Shown here: piece after piece, positions 29,667 through 38,339 of the stretch
Numbering within the stretch: position 1 is the stretch's first letter
How the letters are laid out: each line of letters opens with the position of its first letter
Assembly (NCBI RefSeq): GCF_015350995.1
Contig: NZ_JADKRW010000004.1
Span: 372,001 to 436,000, forward strand
Direction: 5' to 3'
Source of the DNA: Curtobacterium sp. VKM Ac-1393
GTDB lineage: Bacteria > Actinomycetota > Actinomycetes > Actinomycetales > Microbacteriaceae
DNA: 64,000 bases
Notes under the pieces: generated by a model
The model's database searches: none
What the model was told of the DNA's origin: nothing
Seen by the model: the letters and a program-made list of their open reading frames with translations, nothing else
Translations under genes and position numbers: made by a program

Positions 29667-31358
29667 GTGACCGAACTCCTCGTGGTCGGCGTCATCGCCG
29701 TCATCGCCATCGCGGGCGCCGCCGTGCTCGGGCCCCGTATCGGGGTCGCAGCACCGCTTGTGCTCGTCGCCGTCGGGGTCGTCGCGAGCCTGCTGCCGTT
29801 CATCCCGAACGCGAAGGTCGAGCCGGAGTGGATCCTCGCCGGGGTCCTGCCGCCGCTGCTGTACTCGTCGGCGGTGTCGATGCCGTCGATGAACTTCCGG
29901 CGCGAGTTCGGTGCCATCAGTGGGCTGTCGGTGCTGCTCGTCGTCGCGAGCAGCCTCGTGCTCGGGCTCTTCTTCGCCTGGGTGGTCCCGGGCCTCGGCT
30001 TCTGGTGGGGGATCGCACTCGGTGCCATCGTCAGCCCCACCGACGCCGTCGCGACGTCGATCGTCAAGCAGACCTCGGTGTCGCGCCGAGCGATCTCGAT
30101 CCTCGACGGCGAATCGCTGCTCAACGACGCCACCGCGCTGGTGCTCCTGCGGACGGCCGTCTTCGCCGCGGGCGCGTCCTTCTCGTTCTGGGGCGCGCTC
30201 GGCGACTTCGCCAGGGCCGTCGCCATCGCGGCGGTCATCGGCTGGTTCGTCGGCTGGCTGAACGTGTTCGTGCGCTCCCGGGTGCCGAGCGCAGCGGTGA
30301 ACACGGCGCTCTCCTTCGCGGTGCCGTTCGTCGCCGCGGTGCCGACCGAGCACTTCGGGGGCTCCGGCCTCGTCGCTGCCGTCGTCGCGGGGCTGTTCAC
30401 CGGGATCGTCGGACCGCGCAAGCTCCCGCCGGGGCACCGGCTGTCGGACGCGCAGAACTGGCAGACCATCGAGCTCGTGCTCGAGGGCGCGGTGTTCCTG
30501 ACGATGGGGCTCGAACTCGCGACGATCCTCGGCGACGTGCAGAATGACCACTCCGGCATCGGTCCGGCGCTGCTCATCGCCGTCGGCGCGCTCGTGCTCA
30601 CCATCCTCGTCCGGGCCGCGTACGTGGTCCCGCTGCTGTTCGGGCTGTCGGCAGCCGCCAAGCGCGGCGAGCGGATGCAGGACCGCTTCGCCGAGATGCA
30701 CGCCGGCGACCGCGACGCGATGAGCGAGGTGATCCGTGAGCACCGACCGGGCAACCGGGCGCCGTCGGAGCGCGAACTCGACCGGTTCACGACACGCGTC
30801 CGGCGAACCCTGGCGGACATCGCGTACTACACGAAGGCACCGCTGGGCTGGCGCGAGGGTACAGCGGTGGTCTGGGCCGGCATGCGCGGCGCGGTGACGG
30901 TCGCGGCGGCGCAGACCCTGCCCGTGGACACTCCGCACCGATCGCTCCTGGTGTTCGTCGCGTTCGCGGTGGCGCTGCTCTCGCTCGTCGTGCAGGGCAG
31001 CACGATCGGTCCGCTGCTCCGACGGATCGCCGCACCGGCACCGGACACCGCCGCGAAGGACACCGAGGAACGCGGGCGGTTGCTGGACCTCATGCGGACC
31101 GCGGCGGAGCAGATCCCCGGGACCCGCGAAGCCGGCCCCCGGACGCGTGAGGAGCTCGAGGCGGCCGATCCGGCAGAACTCCGGGCGTGGATGGGCCGCG
31201 AGAAGACCCGCAGGCTCGCCGTGCTCGAGGCACAGCGTGCCGCGATCCTCGACGCCCGCGACGACGGCACCTTCGACGCGGAGGTGCTCGAGTCGATGCT
31301 GCAGAACCTCGACGCCGAGCAGATCGCCCTCGAGCTCCGCGGGGCGCCGGCCCGGTGA
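29667..31358 (+). CDS. CPA1-family Na+/H+ antiporter (NhaP-like)
   Basis: 563 aa with about 12 membrane helices in the first 400 residues. The transport-site motifs SPTDAVATS and DGESLLNDATALVLL are intact, as is GMRGAVTVAAA of the sixth to eighth helix region. A charged C-terminal tail of about 120 residues is probably a cytosolic regulatory region. Exchanges Na+ or K+ for protons across the membrane. Start GTG at 29667, 27 nt after the stop of the DGSGP protein gene. Confidence 0.9.
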   Translation: MTELLVVGVIAVIAIAGAAVLGPRIGVAAPLVLVAVGVVASLLPFIPNAKVEPEWILAGVLPPLLYSSAVSMPSMNFRREFGAISGLSVLLVVASSLVLGLFFAWVVPGLGFWWGIALGAIVSPTDAVATSIVKQTSVSRRAISILDGESLLNDATALVLLRTAVFAAGASFSFWGALGDFARAVAIAAVIGWFVGWLNVFVRSRVPSAAVNTALSFAVPFVAAVPTEHFGGSGLVAAVVAGLFTGIVGPRKLPPGHRLSDAQNWQTIELVLEGAVFLTMGLELATILGDVQNDHSGIGPALLIAVGALVLTILVRAAYVVPLLFGLSAAAKRGERMQDRFAEMHAGDRDAMSEVIREHRPGNRAPSERELDRFTTRVRRTLADIAYYTKAPLGWREGTAVVWAGMRGAVTVAAAQTLPVDTPHRSLLVFVAFAVALLSLVVQGSTIGPLLRRIAAPAPDTAAKDTEERGRLLDLMRTAAEQIPGTREAGPRTREELEAADPAELRAWMGREKTRRLAVLEAQRAAILDARDDGTFDAEVLESMLQNLDAEQIALELRGAPAR

Positions 31359-31415
31359 CACCGAAGTCGACGTGCAGGTCGAGATCGGGGACGAGCTCGA
31401 CTCCGCCGGTGCCGA

Positions 31416-31910
31416 TCAGGTGTCGATCGACACCCGGAACACCCGCACGCCGGCGGCCCGCAGCCCGGCGACACCGAGGCGCATCCGCAGACTCCGGAAC
31501 GGCCGCTCGAACCCCGACGGCGCCGATGCCGCATCGATCTGGTGCAGCACCTCCGACGTCAGGGTGCGCTCGACCTTCGGCGCCAGTCGCGTGAGCCCCG
31601 AAACGGTCACGACGATGCGCACGGCATGCGGCACGAGCAGGGGGTCGATGAGTTCAGCGGCCGCCTGCGCACGGTGGAACGCGGGGTCGTCGCCCGGGCG
31701 TCGGATCGCGATCACCGCGAGTTCGGCGTCCCAGGTCTCCTCCGGGTCCGGCAGGTCGTCCACCCCGACGACCCGCATGCGCGCGGCGTCGATGCCCGCG
31801 CGCACGGCGGCCGCGCGGAGCACGGGCAGCAGTTCCTGTGTGCCGGCGAGCACGACGTCGGCGGTGCCGAGGTCGACCTGCGCGGGCCGCTCTCGCGGCG
31901 ATCGGGCCAT
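31416..31910 (-). CDS. hypothetical protein
   Basis: 164 aa, soluble, no recognised domain. Alternating beta/alpha predicted pattern (VVLAGTQELLPVLRAAAVRAGID, AELAVIAIRRPGDDPAF) and a basic C-terminus. A GGAAGGA site lies 8 nt before the ATG. Convergent with the antiporter gene and divergent from the M23 peptidase gene. Confidence 0.6.
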   Translation of the reverse strand: MARSPRERPAQVDLGTADVVLAGTQELLPVLRAAAVRAGIDAARMRVVGVDDLPDPEETWDAELAVIAIRRPGDDPAFHRAQAAAELIDPLLVPHAVRIVVTVSGLTRLAPKVERTLTSEVLHQIDAASAPSGFERPFRSLRMRLGVAGLRAAGVRVFRVSIDT

Positions 31911-32072
31911 GGTGCGGGTCCTTCCGTCGCTTTCTCCCGACCGTACCGACGCCGACCGGTCGGGGGACGTCGGAGCCCTCGTTGATCAGGTGGCTCCCAG
32001 CCCCGCCGGTAACGAAAAGATCACGGTGGGGCCTGTACAAAGCGACAGAGTCGTGCAGAATGGTTGACGGCC

Positions 32073-33074
32073 ATGACGACTGCACCCGAACTCGACCAGC
32101 ACCCGGACGCCCCGGTGGTGCACCTGTCCCGTCGCGCTGCCCTCGAGGCGGAGCGCGCCGCAGCCCGCAAACCGCAGCGCCGGACCGAGAAGCCGGCGAA
32201 GCCCGCCAAGGTCGCGAAGCCGGCCAGGGCAGCGAAGGTCGCGAAGCCCGTCGGCCGCCGCGCCACTGCCGCCCGCGCCGCGACCGAGCACGTCGACACC
32301 CGCATCACGCGCGTCGTCCGCCGCCCCGCCGCGAACGTGACGAGCGTCGCGAAGGCCCCACGGGCCTCCCGGTCGGGCCGCGCCGGACGCATCACCCTGA
32401 CCAGCGCGGTCGCCGCCGTCGCGATGTTCGCCGCGTCGGCGATGCCCGCCCACGCGAGCGCGGGGACGTCGATGGCGACCTCGACCCTCGCTCCGATCGT
32501 GCGGACCCAGGACTACGCCGTCGCCCAGGCCGTCACCGCGACCGGGCTCGACCGCGACGGGTTCACCGTCGGCGGCGGCACGACCCGCAAGGTCGTCACC
32601 GGCACGAGCGGCATCGCGGGCGAGGCCGTGTCCTACGGCGGGGCCGTCCGGTCCCCCTTCCCCGGCCCGGTGCAGATGAGCTCGGGCTTCGGCTACCGCT
32701 CGGCACCCTGCGGCGCGTGCTCGTCGCTGCACCAGGGACTCGACTTCACGCCCGGCATGGGAACCCCGATCGGTGCCGTCGCCGCCGGCACCGTGCGGGT
32801 GTCGGGCACGTACTTCTCGTACGGCAACGCCGTGATCATCGACCACGAGATCGACGGCCGCCAGGTGTCGACGCTGTACGGGCACATGATCCCGGGCTCC
32901 TCGCCGCTCAAGGTCGGCGACCAGATCGAGGCCGGCCAGTTCATCGGCCTGGTCGGGTCCTCCGGCGTCTCGACCGGGGCGCACCTGCACCTCGAGGTCC
33001 TGATGGACGGCGTGACCCCGATCGACCCCGAGGCGTGGCTCGAAGCCCGCATCGGCCGTTCGCTGACGACCTAG
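32073..33074 (+). CDS. M23-family (LytM-like) metallopeptidase, membrane-anchored or secreted
   Basis: 333 aa. The first 95 residues are basic and Ala/Lys/Pro-rich with KPAKVAKPA-type repeats, then a hydrophobic segment ending in AMPAHASA acts as a signal or anchor. The C-terminal M23 domain has HQGLDF (first zinc His and Asp) and HLHLEV (later zinc His), so it should be an active peptidoglycan endopeptidase. ATG 32073 is preferred to an in-frame TTG at 32064. Upstream GGTAACGAAAAGATCACGG (about 32009) is an AT-richer possible regulator site of the type found before cell-wall hydrolase genes. Confidence 0.85.
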   Translation: MTTAPELDQHPDAPVVHLSRRAALEAERAAARKPQRRTEKPAKPAKVAKPARAAKVAKPVGRRATAARAATEHVDTRITRVVRRPAANVTSVAKAPRASRSGRAGRITLTSAVAAVAMFAASAMPAHASAGTSMATSTLAPIVRTQDYAVAQAVTATGLDRDGFTVGGGTTRKVVTGTSGIAGEAVSYGGAVRSPFPGPVQMSSGFGYRSAPCGACSSLHQGLDFTPGMGTPIGAVAAGTVRVSGTYFSYGNAVIIDHEIDGRQVSTLYGHMIPGSSPLKVGDQIEAGQFIGLVGSSGVSTGAHLHLEVLMDGVTPIDPEAWLEARIGRSLTT

Positions 33075-33227
33075 CGCCGAAGCACCGGCGGGCAGCACGC
33101 ACCCCGGACACACAGCAGACGTCGAGCGCTGGTGGGGTGACGTCCCAGCAGGCCTGTGCAGACTCACAGGCATGGACGATCACCACAGACCGCCCGCCCG
33201 TCGTCGATCCGAGGAAGCTGCCCGCTG

Positions 33228-34487
33228 ATGGGCGCCGACACCTGGATCGCCTTCGGGCTCGTCATCCTCTTCGTGCTCGTCGGCGGTGTGTTCGCCGCCG
33301 CCGAGATCGCACTCGTCTCGCTCCGTGAGTCGCAGCTGCAGCAACTCGAACGCCGTGGCTCCCGTGGCCTGCGGGTCGCCGAGCTCGGGCGCGACCCGAA
33401 CCGGTTCCTCGCCGCCGTGCAGATCGGCGTGACGGTGGCCGGGTTCTTCTCCGCCGCCTACGGCGCCTCGTCGATCGCGCCGGACGTCGCACCCCTGTTC
33501 GGCGGGCTCGGGCTCGGCCAGGGCGCCTCCGAGACCATCGCGCTCGTGCTGATGACCCTCGTCATCGCCTACCTGTCGCTCGTGTTCGGCGAGCTCGTGC
33601 CGAAGCGACTCGCCCTGCAGCGGGCCGAGGGCTTCTCGATGCTCGTCGCACCGACCCTCGACCGCTTCGCGACCCTGATGCGCCCGGTGATCTGGGTGCT
33701 GTCCGCCTCGACGAACCTGGTCGTCCGGGCGCTCGGCGGCGACCCGGACGCCCGCAGCGAGTCGATGAGCACCGAGGAGCTCCGCGGCCTCGTCGACGAG
33801 CACACCGGCGTCGACGAGCAGGGCCGCCGGATCGCCCGGAGTGCGCTGGACGCCGGCGACCGGATCCTCCGCGAGTCGATGCGCCCCTGGTACGACGTGT
33901 CGACCATCGACGCCGCACTGACGATCGCCGAGGCCACCGACCACGCGATCGCCGAGGGCCACACCCGGTACCTCGTGACCTCGGGCGGGCGCGACGAGGT
34001 CGACGGCTTCGTGCACCTCCGCGACCTGCTCCGGCCGAGCGACCCGTCCGCTCCGGTGTCGAGCCTGGTGCGCCCAGTGCTCGCGCTGCCGGAGACGAAG
34101 TCGCTGTCGAGTGCGATCGCGGACATGCGGACCGATGGACACCAGATCGCCCTGGTCGTCGACGAGTACGGCGGCAGCGCGGGCATGGTCACGCTCGAGG
34201 CACTACTCGAGGACCTCGTCGGCCGCATTCGCGACGAGTACGACGAACCCACGGCCGAGCACGACGGCGTGGACGGGTCCACGGTGCTCGAGGACCTGGT
34301 CGCCGACGGCGGTCCGGCGCTGCCCGACGGCGACTACGAGACCGTCGGCGGCCTCGTGCAGGTCCACCTCGACCGCGTCCCCGAGGTCGGCGACGTCGTC
34401 GCCGCCGGCGGACACCGCCTCGAGGTGACCGCCATGGACGGTCACCGGGTGGCGCGCGTCCGGATCACGGCCGACGTCGGCCTGTAG
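33228..34487 (+). CDS. hemolysin-family CNNM/CBS/CorC protein
   Basis: 419 aa. N-terminal CNNM (DUF21) membrane domain with three to four helices (about 5-190, including LALQRAEGFS), a CBS pair (about 205-330, with VVDEYGGSAGMVTLEALLEDLVG) and a C-terminal CorC/HlyC transporter-associated domain (about 345-419). Family members are linked to Mg2+ or Co2+ export. ATG 33228 has GAGGAAG about 11 nt upstream; a longer reading from 33156 lacks membrane sequence. Confidence 0.88.
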   Translation: MGADTWIAFGLVILFVLVGGVFAAAEIALVSLRESQLQQLERRGSRGLRVAELGRDPNRFLAAVQIGVTVAGFFSAAYGASSIAPDVAPLFGGLGLGQGASETIALVLMTLVIAYLSLVFGELVPKRLALQRAEGFSMLVAPTLDRFATLMRPVIWVLSASTNLVVRALGGDPDARSESMSTEELRGLVDEHTGVDEQGRRIARSALDAGDRILRESMRPWYDVSTIDAALTIAEATDHAIAEGHTRYLVTSGGRDEVDGFVHLRDLLRPSDPSAPVSSLVRPVLALPETKSLSSAIADMRTDGHQIALVVDEYGGSAGMVTLEALLEDLVGRIRDEYDEPTAEHDGVDGSTVLEDLVADGGPALPDGDYETVGGLVQVHLDRVPEVGDVVAAGGHRLEVTAMDGHRVARVRITADVGL

Positions 34488-34500
34488 ACGCGACCGCTTG

Positions 34501-34544
34501 CGGTCGGGAGGCCCGTGGCGGCGCCGCCACGGGCCTCCCGTCCG
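34501..34544. terminator. family A palindrome, copy 3
   Basis: Perfect 17-bp arms GGGAGGCCCGTGGCGGC / GCCGCCACGGGCCTCCC (34506-34539) without a loop, plus partial outer pairing. It begins 14 nt after the CorC-type gene stop and ends before the promoter of the MmyB-type regulator gene, so it would insulate one transcript from the next. Confidence 0.72.
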
Positions 34545-34550
34545 CCCGGC

Positions 34551-34596
34551 GGGTACCGCCAGTGCCTGCCGGACGGACAGCGCCGCCACGTACGCT
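34551..34596 (+). promoter_or_regulatory. promoter of MmyB-type regulator 1: GGGTACC motif and -10 TACGCT
   Basis: GGGTACCGCCAGTGCCTGCC starts at 34551; TACGCT (34591-34596) lies 40 nt on and 6 nt before the ATG. The same motif-to-hexamer spacing is seen at the other two MmyB-type genes and the cupin gene, so the motif is a candidate regulator site covering the -35 region. Confidence 0.5.
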
Positions 34597-34602
34597 CTCC
34601 CC

Positions 34603-35514
34603 ATGGGTATCGACGTGCGCAACGAGATCCGCGACTTCCTGTCCTCCCGGCGAGCGCGACTCACCCCCGAGCAGGTCGGCATGCCGTCGTTCGGCGGCGG
34701 GGTCCGACGCGTCCCCGGACTGCGGCGGCACGAGGTCGCGATGCTCGCCGGTGTGAGCGTCGACTACTACACGCGTCTCGAACGCGGATCGCTCAAGGGG
34801 GTCTCGGACAGCGTGCTCGAGGGCCTCGCGAGCGCACTGCAGCTCGACGAGGACGAGCGCGTCCACCTGTGGGACCTCACCCGACTGGCGAACTCCGGCG
34901 TCAAGACGATGCACCGGAACGTCCCCACTCGGGTCCGTCCCGGTGTGCAGCGGCTGCTCGACGCCATCACCGGAGCGCCCGCCTGGGTGCGGAACGAGCG
35001 CGGTGATGTGGTCGCGACGAACGAGCTCGGTCGGGCGCTGTACTCGCCGATGTTCGCCGGCCCCGGGCGGCCCGTGAACACCGCCCGCTTCACGTTCCTC
35101 GACCCGGCGGCGCGCGAGTTCTTCCCGGACTGGGCGCAGACCGCCAAGGACGCCGTCGCCGTGCTCCGGGCAGCCGCGGTGTCGAACCCGTGCGAGCCCG
35201 GACTCATCACCCTGGTCGGGGAGCTCTCCACGCGCAGCGAGGAGTTCCGCGGCTGGTGGGCCGCACACGACGTCCGGCTGCAGCGCGCCGGCGGGAAGCG
35301 CATCGACCACCCGATCGTCGGCGAGCTCCGGTTGTCGTACGAGGCGCTCGACCTGGTCGCCGACCCCGGCCTGACGTTGTTCACGTACTCGGCGGAGCCG
35401 GGCAGCGAGTCGGAGCGGTCGTTGGCCCTGCTCGGCACCTGGGCCGCGACGGAACGAGCCGAGCAGTACGCGGCCCTGCGCGAATCCGAATCCGAGTCCG
35501 AGTCGGTCGACTGA
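34603..35514 (+). CDS. MmyB-type helix-turn-helix regulator, paralogue 1
   Basis: 303 aa. N-terminal HTH_31-type domain (about 8-85: RRVPGLRRHEVAMLAGVSVDYYTRLERGSL) and a C-terminal MmyB-like ligand-binding domain (about 105-285, with WVRNERGDVVATNELGRALY and ELSTRSEEFRGWWAAHDV). Related regulators sense fatty-acid-like ligands and often control neighbouring reductases. Two close paralogues lie at 54849 and 55780. The C-terminus ends in an ES repeat (SESESES). Confidence 0.88.
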   Translation: MGIDVRNEIRDFLSSRRARLTPEQVGMPSFGGGVRRVPGLRRHEVAMLAGVSVDYYTRLERGSLKGVSDSVLEGLASALQLDEDERVHLWDLTRLANSGVKTMHRNVPTRVRPGVQRLLDAITGAPAWVRNERGDVVATNELGRALYSPMFAGPGRPVNTARFTFLDPAAREFFPDWAQTAKDAVAVLRAAAVSNPCEPGLITLVGELSTRSEEFRGWWAAHDVRLQRAGGKRIDHPIVGELRLSYEALDLVADPGLTLFTYSAEPGSESERSLALLGTWAATERAEQYAALRESESESESVD

Positions 35515-35540
35515 CCCGGCTGCGACAGCCGGTCGGGACC

Positions 35541-35744
35541 TCAGCCCTGGGCGGCGACGTCGCCGTCGAACGGCTCCGGGGAGCGCATCCGCTCGATGCG
35601 CAGCTCGCGCTCCTTCGCCGACAACCGCAGCACGCGGATCGCGGCGAACACGAGCACGATGAGGGCGACGGCCAGGACGGCGAGTACCAGCACGAACAGG
35701 GCGTACAAGACGACGACGAATCCGAGACCACTGTCTGCGAGCAT
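35541..35744 (-). CDS. small single-pass membrane protein
   Basis: 67 aa: one long hydrophobic helix (about 8-38) followed by a charged cytosolic-type helix RLSAKERELRIERMRS. No family recognised. It lies between two + strand genes; start ATG at 35744 without a clear ribosome site. Moderate support comes from the good membrane topology and codon composition. Confidence 0.55.
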   Translation of the reverse strand: MLADSGLGFVVVLYALFVLVLAVLAVALIVLVFAAIRVLRLSAKERELRIERMRSPEPFDGDVAAQG

Positions 35745-35783
35745 CCGTCGAACATAGCAGCGCAGGTCCGTAGGGTGGGGATC

Positions 35784-36575
35784 GTGACGAGGACGACGGA
35801 CGGATCAGCGGGGGACGCCGACTACGGCCGCATCGGCCAGGACTACCGGCAGTACCGTCGCCCGGAACCGGCGTTCGCCCGGGCGATCGGGAAGGCCCTC
35901 GGCGACGCCCGCACCGTGCTCAACGTCGGAGCCGGTGCCGGGTCCTACGAGCCGACCGACCGCACGGTGACCGCCGTCGAACCCTCGGCGTCGATGCGCG
36001 CCCAACGACCGGACACCCTGTCGACGGCCATCGACGCCACCGCCGAGTCCCTGCCCTTCGACGACGACACGTTCGACGCCGCGATGACGACGTTCTCGGT
36101 GCACCAGTGGGGGGACCTCGAGCGCGGGCTGGCCGAGGTGCGCCGCGTCACTCGGGGACCGATCGTGATCCTGACGTGCGACCCGGCTCGCGTCGAGGAC
36201 TACTGGCTCGCCGAGTACGCCCCCGAGGTGATGGCGACGGAAGCGCGGCGCTACCCCGCCCTCGACCGGATCGCCGCCGCGCTCGGCGACGACACCGTGA
36301 CGAACACGCCCCTGCCGATCCCGTTCACCTGCGTCGACGGGTTCTCCGAGGCGTACTACGCCCGCCCGGAACGGCTGCTCGATGCCGGCGCCCGGAAGGC
36401 GAACTCTGCCTGGAGCTTCGTCGACGAGCTCACCGCACGGCGATCGGTGGCCGCTCTCCGTACCGCGCTCGACTCCGGCGAGTGGGACCGGCGGCACGGG
36501 GCGCTCCGGATCCAGCCCACCTTCGAGGGTGCTCTCGTCCTGGTCACCGCGACGCCGGCTCCGACCCCCGCTTGA
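35784..36575 (+). CDS. class I SAM-dependent methyltransferase
   Basis: 263 aa. Motif I LNVGAGAGSYEP (about residues 40-51) binds S-adenosylmethionine, followed by the acidic VEPSASM loop and LPFDDDTFDAAMTTFSVHQW, the motif region of Methyltransf_11 enzymes. Substrate unknown. GTG at 35784 lies 7 nt after TAGGGT (35771-35776), a leaderless arrangement; an in-frame GTG at 35775 would overlap the hexamer. Confidence 0.82.
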   Translation: MTRTTDGSAGDADYGRIGQDYRQYRRPEPAFARAIGKALGDARTVLNVGAGAGSYEPTDRTVTAVEPSASMRAQRPDTLSTAIDATAESLPFDDDTFDAAMTTFSVHQWGDLERGLAEVRRVTRGPIVILTCDPARVEDYWLAEYAPEVMATEARRYPALDRIAAALGDDTVTNTPLPIPFTCVDGFSEAYYARPERLLDAGARKANSAWSFVDELTARRSVAALRTALDSGEWDRRHGALRIQPTFEGALVLVTATPAPTPA

Positions 36576-36597
36576 CACGGCGACGTAGGCTGGGCGC

Positions 36598-36648
36598 GTG
36601 AGCTTCCAGGAGGTGGTCGGCGCCCGTCACGCCGGCATCAGGGCATGA
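36598..36648 (+). CDS. possible 16-residue leader peptide
   Basis: GTG at 36598 opens VSFQEVVGARHAGIRA followed by TGA. TAGGCT (36586-36591) ends 6 nt before the GTG, matching the leaderless promoters of this window, so translation could start at the 5' end of the mRNA. It precedes the FBP gene by 109 nt and is followed by alternative RNA pairings, suggesting translation-coupled attenuation. There is no experimental support; it may simply be the 5' untranslated region. Confidence 0.35.
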   Translation: MSFQEVVGARHAGIRA

Positions 36649-36655
36649 GGCCCCC

Positions 36656-36737
36656 GGTCGTGCCCGCAGGCACGGCCGCCCTCGTCGAACCCTGACCTCC
36701 TTCCGCCCGGTGCGGTGTGCGTCCGCACGCCCCGGGC
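36656..36737 (+). promoter_or_regulatory. possible attenuator hairpins before the FBP gene
   Basis: Hairpin 1 pairs GGTCGTGCC with GGCACGGCC around a CGCA loop (36656-36677). Hairpin 2 pairs GCCCGGTGCGG (36705-36715) with CCGCA and CCGGGC (36723-36737). In addition AGGAGGT inside the leader peptide (36608-36614) is complementary to ACCTCCT (36695-36701), which would compete with the region before hairpin 2. Confidence 0.4.
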
Positions 36738-36757
36738 CTGTTCGAAAGCGATCCGCC

Positions 36758-37240
36758 ATGCTCCCCGTCACGGAGAAGACCCTCCGCACGTCCTTCGCCA
36801 ACGCCTCCCGCAAGGAGACGTCCGACATCACCCTGCCCGCCGACTTCGACACGATCGACTGGGACGCCCTCGACTTCCTGGGCTGGCGCGACCCGAAGAT
36901 CGGCCGCCGCGCGTACGCCGTGGTGCCGACGCTCGAAGGGACGCTCGTCGGCATCGTGTTCCGGCAGGCCGAGGCCTCGTCGCGCTCGCGGGCCCAGTGC
37001 TCGTGGTGCCAGGACGTCAAGCTGCCGAACGACGTCGTGTTCTACAGCGCGAAGCGGTCCGGCAAGGCGGGGCGGAACGGCGACACCGTCGGCACGCTCG
37101 TCTGCCAGGACTTCCAGTGCTCGCGGAACGTCCGGAAGCTGCCGCCGCCCGCCTACGAGGGACACGACGTCGAGGCCGCACGCCTGCGGCGCATCGAGGA
37201 CCTGCAGCTCCGGGCAGCGTCCTTCGCGACGGAGGTCTGA
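36758..37240 (+). CDS. FBP-domain protein (elongation factor G-binding, FusB-like C-terminal domain)
   Basis: 160 aa. The C-terminal half carries a four-cysteine zinc-binding treble clef, CSWC and LVCQDFQC, characteristic of FBP/FusB-family proteins that bind EF-G and in staphylococci release it from fusidic-acid-stalled ribosomes. The short N-terminal part (MLPVTEKTLRTSFANASRKE) is also family-like. Whether this copy gives resistance is unknown. ATG 36758 has only a weak GAAAG upstream. The unusual 180-nt region before it may be a regulatory leader. Confidence 0.83.
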   Translation: MLPVTEKTLRTSFANASRKETSDITLPADFDTIDWDALDFLGWRDPKIGRRAYAVVPTLEGTLVGIVFRQAEASSRSRAQCSWCQDVKLPNDVVFYSAKRSGKAGRNGDTVGTLVCQDFQCSRNVRKLPPPAYEGHDVEAARLRRIEDLQLRAASFATEV

Positions 37241-37243
37241 GCC

Positions 37244-37338
37244 GCCGGCGTCCTCCGCAGACGCCGGCGTTCTCCGCAGACGCCGGCGTCCGTCGCAGAC
37301 GCCGCCGTTCTTCGCAGACGCCGGCGAGTCAGTGAGAC
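37244..37338. repeat. five tandem 19-bp units (GCCGGCGTTCTCCGCAGAC)
   Basis: Units at 37244-37262, 37263-37281, 37282-37300, 37301-37319 and 37320-37338, the last one diverged; inverted relatives of GAGACGCCGGCG follow at about 37355-37385, allowing a foldback. It starts 3 nt after the FBP gene stop. There are no unique spacers, so it is not a CRISPR. Together with the family A palindrome at 37403 it fills the 296-bp gap before the urate genes. Confidence 0.8.
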
Positions 37339-37402
37339 GCCGCCGGATTCGGGGGCGTCTCGCGCTCACGCCGGCGTCTCGCGCCAGCAACGTGGTCGAC
37401 GA

Positions 37403-37446
37403 CGGACGGGAGGCACGGGGCGGGGCCGCCACGGGCCTCCCGTCCG
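37403..37446. terminator. family A palindrome, copy 4 (imperfect)
   Basis: CGGACGGGAGGC and GCCTCCCGTCCG outer arms are intact; the inner part (ACGGGGCGGGGCCGCCACGG) pairs less well than in other copies. It lies between the FBP gene and the UraD-UraH gene on the same strand. Confidence 0.65.
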
Positions 37447-37536
37447 GCAGACGCGACCGTTTCAGGACCGCGGGTCGCGTTGCGGGGGAAACCGCCCGGT
37501 AACGCGGGTGAAACGGACGTTCCATAGCCTCGGCAC

Positions 37537-38334
37537 ATGGACCTCGGCGACCTCGACGACGCGACCGCCCCCGACGCTGCCGCGGTGATCCAGGGTTGGG
37601 CCGACGTGCCCGCGTGGGTCGACGCCCTGGTGGCCGCGCGACCGTTCGGCACGGTGCCGGCGCTGCTCGACCGGGCTCGCGCCGAGTCGGCTTCGTGGGG
37701 AGCGCCGGAGCTCGACCACGCCCTCGCGCAGCACCCGCGGATCGGGGAGCGGACGACCGATCCCTCGTCGGCACGTGAGCAGTCGTCGATGCGCACCGCC
37801 GGCGACGACGTGGCCGCCAGGATCGCCGAGGGCAACGTCGCGTACGAGCAACGCTTCGGGCGGGTGTTCCTGGTGCGCGCCGCCGGTCGGACCCCCGAGG
37901 AGCTGCTCGCCGAGCTCGACCGGCGCCTCGGGGGCGACCCGGCGGCCGAGACCTACGAGGCCGCCGCGGCCCTCGCCGACATCGCCCTGCACCGCATCCG
38001 GGCGACGTTCGCCGTACCGCACCTGACCACGCACGTGCTCGACGCCACCACCGGCACCCCTGCGGTCGGAGTCGGCCTGACGCTCAGCACCGTCGACGGT
38101 GACGTCGTCGCGACCGGCGCGACGGACGCCGACGGACGCGCAGCACTCGGCCCCGACGTGCTCGCGCGCACCGACCACGTGCTGCGCTTCGAGACCGGGG
38201 CGTACTTCGCCGCCGCCCGGACCCCGACGTTCCACCCGTTCGTGACCGTGGCCTTCAGTGTCACGGGAACCGAGCACCTGCACGTACCGCTGCTGCTGAG
38301 CCCCTTCGCCTACAGCACCTACCGAGGGAGTTGA
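37537..38334 (+). CDS. fused OHCU decarboxylase / 5-hydroxyisourate hydrolase
   Basis: 265 aa in two parts. Residues 1 to about 155 are UraD-like (2-oxo-4-hydroxy-4-carboxy-5-ureidoimidazoline decarboxylase), with the catalytic-loop LAQHPRIGER and a late EQRFGRVFLVRAAGR helix. Residues about 158-265 are UraH (transthyretin-like), with TTHVLDATTGTPA at the start and the YRGS tetrapeptide at the end. Together they turn 5-hydroxyisourate, the uricase product, into S-allantoin. Uricase follows after 5 nt. TAGCCT lies 6 nt before the ATG. Confidence 0.9.
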   Translation: MDLGDLDDATAPDAAAVIQGWADVPAWVDALVAARPFGTVPALLDRARAESASWGAPELDHALAQHPRIGERTTDPSSAREQSSMRTAGDDVAARIAEGNVAYEQRFGRVFLVRAAGRTPEELLAELDRRLGGDPAAETYEAAAALADIALHRIRATFAVPHLTTHVLDATTGTPAVGVGLTLSTVDGDVVATGATDADGRAALGPDVLARTDHVLRFETGAYFAAARTPTFHPFVTVAFSVTGTEHLHVPLLLSPFAYSTYRGS

Positions 38335-38339
38335 CCGCC

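Noticed and set aside
37244..37338. Regular 19-bp repeats resembling a CRISPR array
   Set aside because: Units follow one another without unique spacers and there are no cas genes.
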